Origin: Rhodopseudomonas palustris JSC-3b
Lineage (GTDB): Bacteria > Pseudomonadota > Alphaproteobacteria > Rhizobiales > Xanthobacteraceae
Assembly: GCA_000504425.1 (NCBI GenBank)
Contig: KI632513.1
Location: 1,357,491-1,421,490, forward strand
DNA: 64,000 nt
Reading direction: 5' to 3'
In this document: piece by piece, positions 59,236 to 64,000 of the stretch
Position numbering within the stretch: the stretch's first letter is position 1
How the letters are laid out: each line of letters starts with the position of its first letter
Made by a program: the position numbers and the translations under genes
Notes under the pieces: generated by a model
Told to the model about the DNA's origin: nothing
Seen by the model: the letters and a program-made list of their open reading frames with translations, nothing else
Database searches by the model: none

Positions 59236-60462
59236 TCAATCCGGCTTGTCGTGCTGCGTCACCAGCGGGCACTGGCCCTCGCGCAGCGGCCGGAACGCCT
59301 GCTCGCCGGGAATGGTGGTGAGCAGCTTGTAGTAATCATACGGATATTTCGATTCCGCCGGGGTTTTGACCTCGAACAGATAGATCGGATGGGTGACGCG
59401 GCCGTCGGCGCGGATCTCGATCTCGCCGAACAGTTTGTCCGTGCCTTTGATCGTCTTCATCTGCGGCACCACCTGCTGGGCGTCATCGCTGCCGGTGGCG
59501 GCGACCGCGTTCAGATAGGCCAAGGTCGCGGCATAGACGCCGGCCTGATTGCCGCTCGGCATCTTGCCATTCATGCCCGGCCGCTGCGCAAAGCGCGCGG
59601 CAAAGGCCCGGGTGTCGTCATTGAGGTCCCAATAAAAGCTCTCGGTCAGCCACAGCCCCTGCGCCACCGGCAGCCCCATGGCGTGCACGTCATTGATCAG
59701 CAGCATGAAGGCCACCAGCATCTGGCCGCTGTCGCGGATGCCGAATTCGCCAGCCTGCTTGACGGCGTTGAGCGCGTCGGCGCCGGCATTGGCAAGGCCG
59801 ATCACCTTGGCGCCCGAGGTCTGCGCCTGCAGCAGCAGCGCGGCGAAATCGGAGGTGCCGAGCGGATGGCGGGCCGAGCCCAGCACCTTGCCGCCATGAG
59901 CCTCGATATAGCGGGTCGCCTCGGCTTCCATGCCCTGCCCGAGCGCGTAGTTCACCGTGATGAATGACCAGTCGCGGCCGCCGCGCATCATGGTGGCCGC
60001 CGCGGTGGCGTTGCCACTGGCAAAAGTGTCGTTGACCCATTGGATGGTGTTGGGCGAGCACTGCTTGCCGTGCAGTTCGGACGTGCCGGTTGTGGACGCC
60101 AAAAAGGTCATCTTCGTGCCGCGCAGCAGCGCGTTGACCGCGAGCCCGACCGAGGAATTCGGCACATCGACAATGGCATCGACCTTGTCGATATCAAGCC
60201 AGCGCCGCGCGATCGCCGCGCCGACATCGACCTTGTTCTGATGGTCGGCATAGACGATCTCGACCTTGATGCCCTTGCCGCCGCCGGCAAAGTCCTCGGC
60301 CGCCATCCGGGCCGCCTCGATCGAACCGGGGCCATTGGTGTCCTGGAACACGCCGGAAATGTCGTTGAGCACGCCGATGCGCACCACGCCGTCGGAAATC
60401 TCGGCCTGCGCCAGGCTGGCCGTCAGGCTGAAAACCGCCGCGAGCCATGCAGTGCGCCCCAT
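59236..60462 (-). CDS. ABC transporter substrate-binding protein (LivJ-like)
   Basis: A 408-residue type I periplasmic-binding protein. Signal peptide ~1-20 (MGRTAWLAAVFSLTASLAQA), then VVRIGVLNDISGVFQDTNGPG and ...VDAIVDVPNSSVGLAVN, as in the branched-chain amino-acid/aromatic-acid family. GGGAG and AGGA lie upstream of ATG 60462. No permease or ATPase genes are adjacent. In Rhodopseudomonas such orphan receptors are numerous and often bind aromatic acids; the ligand here is unknown. Confidence 0.9.
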   Translation of the reverse strand: MGRTAWLAAVFSLTASLAQAEISDGVVRIGVLNDISGVFQDTNGPGSIEAARMAAEDFAGGGKGIKVEIVYADHQNKVDVGAAIARRWLDIDKVDAIVDVPNSSVGLAVNALLRGTKMTFLASTTGTSELHGKQCSPNTIQWVNDTFASGNATAAATMMRGGRDWSFITVNYALGQGMEAEATRYIEAHGGKVLGSARHPLGTSDFAALLLQAQTSGAKVIGLANAGADALNAVKQAGEFGIRDSGQMLVAFMLLINDVHAMGLPVAQGLWLTESFYWDLNDDTRAFAARFAQRPGMNGKMPSGNQAGVYAATLAYLNAVAATGSDDAQQVVPQMKTIKGTDKLFGEIEIRADGRVTHPIYLFEVKTPAESKYPYDYYKLLTTIPGEQAFRPLREGQCPLVTQHDKPD

Positions 60463-60547
60463 CGTCCTATCTCCCGTGCATTGGCCGTCCAGATATCGGC
60501 GCGCGGACCTGCCGGCTAGCCTTGCCAGCCTGATGCGGCAATTCGCC

Positions 60548-61405
60548 TTACGGCGTCAATCCGGGCGGCAGCGGCGGATGTTCACGCAGCAGCGTGATGG
60601 TGACGCGGCGGTTGGCCGCCAGCCCGGGATGGTCGGGGAACAAGGGTTCGCTGTCGGCCTTGCCGGCCACCGACAGCACGTTGCTGATCGGCAGTCCCTG
60701 CCGTTTCAAAATCTGCCGGACCGCATTGGCGCGCTGCCATGACAGATCAAAGCCGTCATAGTCGCTGTCCGGGGGCGCCGAGGACGCGGTGTGGCCGACC
60801 AAGGTGATGCGCAGCGCGGTGGCGCGCAGCGGCCCGGCCAAGCGCTCGATCAACCGCCGGGTGCGCTCATAGGGCTCGGGCGAGCCTTCCGGGAACATCG
60901 GCCGGCCATCCTGATCGACGATCTGCAGGTTCAGCCCTTCCTTGGTCTCCTCGAACATCACGTTTTTGGAGATTTCTGACAGCTCCGGCATGTCCTGCAG
61001 CGCCTGACGCAGGCTGGCCGACGCCATCGCAAAATCGCGCTCGGCTTTGGCGAGCCTGCCAGCCGCGCCCTGCGCGCCGCCATCATCCTGGTTCGGGGTC
61101 GGTGACGACTGCTCCGGCACCACCGGCTTGGCGTTCTTGAGCTGGCCGCGGGTCGGCACCCCATCGGTTTCCAGAATGCCGGAATAGCGCGACTCCTGCT
61201 GCACGCCGAACGCCTCGCGCATCGAGCCAGCGACGATCTGCAGCTTGGTCTCGTCCTGGTGCGAGAACGACACGATCATCACGAAGAAGCTGGTCATCAG
61301 GCCCATCAGGTCGGCGAAGCTGACATACCAGCCGGCGCCATGGCCGCCGCCGCCCTCTTCCTGTCCGACTTTCTTTTTGCCAGATCCTGGCCGCCCGAGC
61401 GACAT
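60548..61405 (-). CDS. MotB-like protein with OmpA domain, no motA neighbour
   Basis: A 285-residue protein. Gly/Lys-rich start, then membrane helix ~27-48 (YVSFADLMGLMTSFFVMIVS) with Asp32 at the site of the proton-conducting Asp of MotB. A coiled/linker segment follows to ~150, then OmpA/MotB C-terminal domain ~160-275 (LRITLVGHTASS, WQRANAVRQIL, ANRRVTITL) that binds peptidoglycan. MotB needs MotA; none is in the window. A stator or MotB-like (ExbD/TolR-type) protein is possible. ATG 61405. Confidence 0.88.
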   Translation of the reverse strand: MSLGRPGSGKKKVGQEEGGGGHGAGWYVSFADLMGLMTSFFVMIVSFSHQDETKLQIVAGSMREAFGVQQESRYSGILETDGVPTRGQLKNAKPVVPEQSSPTPNQDDGGAQGAAGRLAKAERDFAMASASLRQALQDMPELSEISKNVMFEETKEGLNLQIVDQDGRPMFPEGSPEPYERTRRLIERLAGPLRATALRITLVGHTASSAPPDSDYDGFDLSWQRANAVRQILKRQGLPISNVLSVAGKADSEPLFPDHPGLAANRRVTITLLREHPPLPPGLTP

Positions 61406-61743
61406 GACCGCCGCCTAGCCGAGATGACCGATTGGACCACGGCCGATTCCGCCACGCAGCCGTTGCACCGGCGCGCTGTCGGTCGGTCTCGTCCTGGTCT
61501 CAATACGCATCGCTCACTCCGACGCCCGGCGCTGCCGGCTCTGCTGAGCAGAGCACGCGACCGGGACATCGCCGCCATTAGAGCGATGGCGCATTACCAG
61601 CGGTTTAATAGCGGCCGAGTGCTCGCGCATCCCGGCTGAAAGCGGTGTTCGCATGCCGTCCGATCGCAGGGCCAAGTTGTCGGAGGGCCAAGTTGTCGGA
61701 GGGCCAAGTTGCCGATGGCGTAAGGCTGCGCTACAGCGGCGCC
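61406..61743. other. Intergenic region between motB-like and HAD genes
   Basis: This 338-bp stretch has no supported gene. It contains a 16-bp tandem repeat (61668-61715). Promoters for the two divergent genes would lie here; none was identified with confidence. Confidence 0.45.
61668..61715. repeat. Tandem 16-bp repeat, three copies
   Basis: AGGGCCAAGTTGTCGG occurs at 61668-61683 and 61684-61699 exactly, and as AGGGCCAAGTTGCCGA at 61700-61715. It ends 28 bp before the HAD start codon, so copy-number change could affect expression. Confidence 0.85.
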
Positions 61744-62370
61744 ATGACCCCACAACTCAGCCCCGGCTGCGCCGACGCGCTGCTGTTCGATCTTGGCCGC
61801 GTGGTGCTCGATCTCGATTTCGGACGGGTGCTGACGGTCTGGGCCGGCCATGCCGGCTGCGCGCCATCCGATCTGGTCGAGCGCTTCGTGCTCGACGACG
61901 ACTATCACCGCCACGAATGCGGCGCGCTTGATGAGGCCGGGTTCTTCGACAGTTTGCGCCGCCGGCTTGGCGTGCCGCTCAGCGACGCGCAATTACTGCA
62001 AGGCTGGAATGCGGTGTTCGTCGGCGAGATGGCCGGCATCGAGCCGCAACTGGCCCGCGCCGCGCGGCAGGTGCCGCTCTATGCGCTGTCCAACACCAAT
62101 CCGGCGCATGCGGCGCATTTCACCACGACCTACCGCAGCGTGCTGCGGCACTTTCGCAAGGTATTTCTGTCCTCGCAGATCGGCCACCGCAAGCCGAGTG
62201 CCGCCGCCTATCAGCACGTGATCGCCGCGACCGGGATCGCCCCGTCGCGGCTGGTATTCTTCGATGACCTGCTCGAAAACGTTCAGGCCGCGCAATCGCA
62301 CGGCCTGATCGCCATTCAGGTCAAAGACAGTACGGACGTGGCGCGGACGCTCGACCTGCTCGGTCTGTAG
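61744..62370 (+). CDS. HAD-family hydrolase
   Basis: A 208-residue HAD-IA-like protein. ATG 61744 is chosen because residues before it are not family-like. Motif I LLFDLGRVVLDLD (nucleophile Asp), a helical cap, motif II SNTNPAH, motif III Lys in GHRKPS and motif IV VFFDDLLENVQAA are all present. Members include sugar-phosphate phosphatases and epoxide-hydrolase-like N-terminal phosphatases; substrate unknown. It converges with the BA14K-like gene. Confidence 0.92.
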   Translation: MTPQLSPGCADALLFDLGRVVLDLDFGRVLTVWAGHAGCAPSDLVERFVLDDDYHRHECGALDEAGFFDSLRRRLGVPLSDAQLLQGWNAVFVGEMAGIEPQLARAARQVPLYALSNTNPAHAAHFTTTYRSVLRHFRKVFLSSQIGHRKPSAAAYQHVIAATGIAPSRLVFFDDLLENVQAAQSHGLIAIQVKDSTDVARTLDLLGL

Positions 62371-62394
62371 CGCCCGCGGCGAGCGTGCGCGTTG

Positions 62395-62784
62395 TTATGG
62401 GCAGGGCCGACGCAGGCCGTCGCGGCCGACATAGGTGCCGCTCTCGGGATCATACGAACGGAACCGGCGCATGCAGTAATCGACCGCATTCTGGGCCGCC
62501 GCCGCCCGCTCGGCCTCCTGCGCCGCGATCGCGCCGCCGATCACCGCCGCACCGACGCCGAGCCCGATCGCCGCACCGACTCCAGGACCACCCCAGCCCC
62601 GGCCACGGCCACCGCCCCAGCCGCGGCCACGACCGCGCTGCGCATAGGCCGGCGTGGTGCCGGCCGTGATCGCGAGCCCCGTGGTGGCAATCATGCCGAA
62701 CGCATACATGCCCAGCATCACGGTGGTGGCGAGCACGCGCGTCACCATCTTGTGGGCTCGACTGCCCGATTTCCTGATCATCAT
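62395..62784 (-). CDS. BA14K-like exported protein
   Basis: A 129-residue protein from ATG 62784 (AGGAAAGG upstream; a TTG ten codons earlier is in frame). Signal peptide to ~residue 50 (TPAYAQ), a Gly/Arg/Trp repeat (RGRGWGGGRGRGWGG), a Gly/Ala-rich hydrophobic stretch, and the C-terminal CMRRFRSYDPESGTYVGRDG ending RRPCP. That motif is the BA14K signature, first known from a Brucella immunoreactive protein. The hydrophobic stretch may anchor it in the envelope. Confidence 0.87.
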   Translation of the reverse strand: MMIRKSGSRAHKMVTRVLATTVMLGMYAFGMIATTGLAITAGTTPAYAQRGRGRGWGGGRGRGWGGPGVGAAIGLGVGAAVIGGAIAAQEAERAAAAQNAVDYCMRRFRSYDPESGTYVGRDGLRRPCP

Positions 62785-63125
62785 AGCCTTGGCCTTTCCT
62801 GTCGCCGTCTCCAAAACGATCTAGCGTCGTCTATTGGCACCAGCCTGTGTCAACACGACGCAATATTGCGCGCCAGCTAATCGCGGTCAAATACCGAGCA
62901 CCCTGATGGAGCCAACTACGCACGCACCACTTGCTGCACAGCAACACGCAACTAACAGGACCCATCAAACGGTCATTATTGCTCGATCTGCACTGATCAC
63001 CGTCATTGCTCACCCGTCATTGCCGGATGCCGCTCATCACACCACGGCACACGACGAACGCGCGAATCATCACATTTGATCCGCAGTCGATTCAATGGCG
63101 TCATACCTGTCGGCCATGGAACCAC
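62785..63125. other. Intergenic region, relatively AT-rich
   Basis: This 341-bp stretch shows no gene or strong structure. It contains near-repeats of GTCATTGC (CGTCATTGCTCACCCGTCATTGCC at 63002-63025). Confidence 0.5.
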
Positions 63126-63641
63126 TTATTTGCTGCTGATCGCCTGCATCGCCTTCCAATCGAAACGTTTGGCGATCGCCAGTGCTTCGACGTCATCAAT
63201 GCCGGAAAATGTCAGGCTGAACAGCGCGCGCTCGCCGAGCGCAATGACGATGCCACCCGATTTGTCGCTGAACGTATAGGTACGCATCACCCGAAAGCCG
63301 TCGATCGTGTCGCTGCTCATGCGGCCCTCGCCGCTTTCGATCTTCATGTCGGTGCTGGTGGCAGCGAGCGCGACCTGCGCCGCCGGGCCGGTCACCATCT
63401 GCGCATCGACATGGGCTTCGCCGCGCTGATAATTGCGCGTCGCCGTCACCATTGAGGCGCCGCTGACTTCCATGGTCATGCCCTCGGGCTTGCTGCCTTC
63501 CCAGCCTGACAGCTCGACCAGCAGCGGCACGAAGCGCTGATAACCGCCCTCCGCATGCGCGAGCCGGGGCGGCACGACCGCGGCGGTGGTCAGTATGATG
63601 GCGGCCAGCGCCAGGCGGATCAGATGACGGCGATCGATCAT
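63126..63641 (-). CDS. Exported protein of unknown function (171 aa)
   Basis: Signal peptide ~1-31 (MIDRRHLIRLALAAIILTTA ... AHAE). The mature ~140 residues are a single beta-rich domain (GMTMEVSGASMVTATRNYQRGEAHVDAQMVTG; GIVIALGERALFSLTFSGI) with no cysteine. It fits a small periplasmic protein, but I recognise no family. It stands alone; the 190-bp gap on its 5' side also carries an FNR-type box facing the next gene. Confidence 0.8.
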   Translation of the reverse strand: MIDRRHLIRLALAAIILTTAAVVPPRLAHAEGGYQRFVPLLVELSGWEGSKPEGMTMEVSGASMVTATRNYQRGEAHVDAQMVTGPAAQVALAATSTDMKIESGEGRMSSDTIDGFRVMRTYTFSDKSGGIVIALGERALFSLTFSGIDDVEALAIAKRFDWKAMQAISSK

Positions 63642-63754
63642 AGGCAGCTCCGGAGCATGAGATGACGGCGATCCTAGCAGAGCAGCACCGCCCCGGAACC
63701 AAGGCCGGAGGCCGACGATAGTAGCCCCCTGGCGGCGACGCGGACGTAAAGCCG

Positions 63755-63768
63755 TTGATGCACATCAA
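63755..63768 (+). promoter_or_regulatory. FNR/FixK-type palindrome TTGAT-N4-ATCAA
   Basis: A perfect TTGAT-GCAC-ATCAA, the consensus of FNR/FixK/AadR family regulators that respond to oxygen loss. It ends 62 bp before the 63831 start, a distance compatible with activation of that gene. It is 113 bp upstream of the divergent 63641 start, so either gene might be controlled. No experimental support in the sequence. Confidence 0.6.
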
Positions 63769-63830
63769 TGCCGTAGTGCCGCGCCGCCCGAACCATGCCC
63801 TGATCCGCAATGCGCGAGTTGGGAGCCTCC

Positions 63831-64000
63831 ATGGCGCGCCGTTGCCACCTGTTGTCGCCGCTGTTGTTGTCGCCGCTGCTGGCGCTTGCCGCCGCCAGCG
63901 TGCCACTCGCCGCTGTGGCGGCCGACGACCCGATCGGCACGCTCACCAAGATCGCGCGCTATGACACCGCCGCCAAAGTCGAGATCGGGCGCTCCGACAG
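63831..64000 (+). CDS. Exported protein, 3' end beyond window
   Basis: The first 56 residues are present, starting ATG 63831 behind GGGAG. A signal peptide spans ~1-31 (MARRCHLLSPLLLSPLLALA, then AASVPLAAVAA). The mature start is DDPIGTLTKIARYDTAAKVEIGRS. The rest lies outside the window, so no family can be assigned. Expression under low oxygen is inferred from the box upstream. Confidence 0.6.
   Translation, partial: MARRCHLLSPLLLSPLLALAAASVPLAAVAADDPIGTLTKIARYDTAAKVEIGRSD

Noticed and set aside
61668-61715. CRISPR-like array
   Set aside because: Direct repeats are only 16 bp with no spacers, and no cas genes are present anywhere in the window.
62834-63079. 81-codon plus frame in the AT-rich gap before 63126
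   Set aside because: Product is His/Thr/Ala low-complexity without ribosome site; looks like chance.

Overview
The window is chromosomal DNA of a high-GC alphaproteobacterium, most likely a Rhodopseudomonas palustris-type purple non-sulphur bacterium. Three things point there. An LH2 light-harvesting pair (pucBA) carries a PpsR/CrtJ-type palindrome upstream. The gene orders argS-SPOR-nagZ-scpAB-tatABC-serS-surE-pcm-nlpD and pyrG-kdsA-eno-ftsB-pdhABC-lpdA are, from memory, typical of Nitrobacteraceae. Intergenic DNA contains palindromic repeats of a kind common in Bradyrhizobium and Rhodopseudomonas. There is no rRNA, CRISPR array, transposase or prophage; one tRNA-Arg (UCU) is present.

Layout. 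1-5.7 kb: a left-truncated alpha-2-macroglobulin gene, tRNA-Arg, pucBA with a strong terminator, two convergent tiny zinc-ribbon genes of identical cysteine spacing, and an exported FKBP isomerase. 5.7-10.4 kb: typA/bipA, a doubly membrane-anchored TAXI protein, pterin-4a-carbinolamine dehydratase and a DUF1232 protein. 10.4-26.4 kb: a minus-strand block for envelope, division and protein quality (nlpD-like, pcm, surE, serS, tatCBA, scpBA, nagZ, SPOR protein, argS, dgt), interrupted by a plus-strand single-domain response regulator and a small secreted protein. 26.4-33.7 kb: erpA, an RND efflux pair, xthA, an ExoR-like Sel1 protein and a poorly explained 850-bp stretch.

33.7-50 kb: central carbon metabolism and envelope genes, mostly on the minus strand. 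These are lpdA, pdhC, a DUF5076 gene, pdhB (with its own lipoyl domain), pdhA, ftsB, eno, an L,D-transpeptidase with a second degenerate domain, kdsA (TTG start), a VOC protein, pyrG, secG and tpiA. Plus-strand lysE, queF and a secreted PAAR-repeat protein sit between them. 50-54.5 kb: ppiD-trpD-trpC-moaC on the plus strand.

54.5-64 kb is more accessory in character: an unknown 81-aa gene, a DegP-type protease, a P-type ATPase, a PilZ protein, a branched-chain amino-acid-type binding protein, an orphan MotB-like protein, a HAD hydrolase, a BA14K-like protein, an unknown exported protein, and a right-truncated exported protein behind a perfect FNR/FixK-type palindrome.

Most of the window is conserved housekeeping sequence and I see no obvious multi-gene novel system. 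The best leads are small: the paired zinc ribbons, the secreted PAAR protein, the double-anchored TAXI protein, the 850-bp stretch before lpdA, and the FNR-box gene at the right edge. Start codons were moved from the longest open frame wherever a Shine-Dalgarno sequence or family N-terminus argued for it. Very long antisense frames over typA, argS/dgt, the RND gene and ppiD are products of codon bias and were left out.
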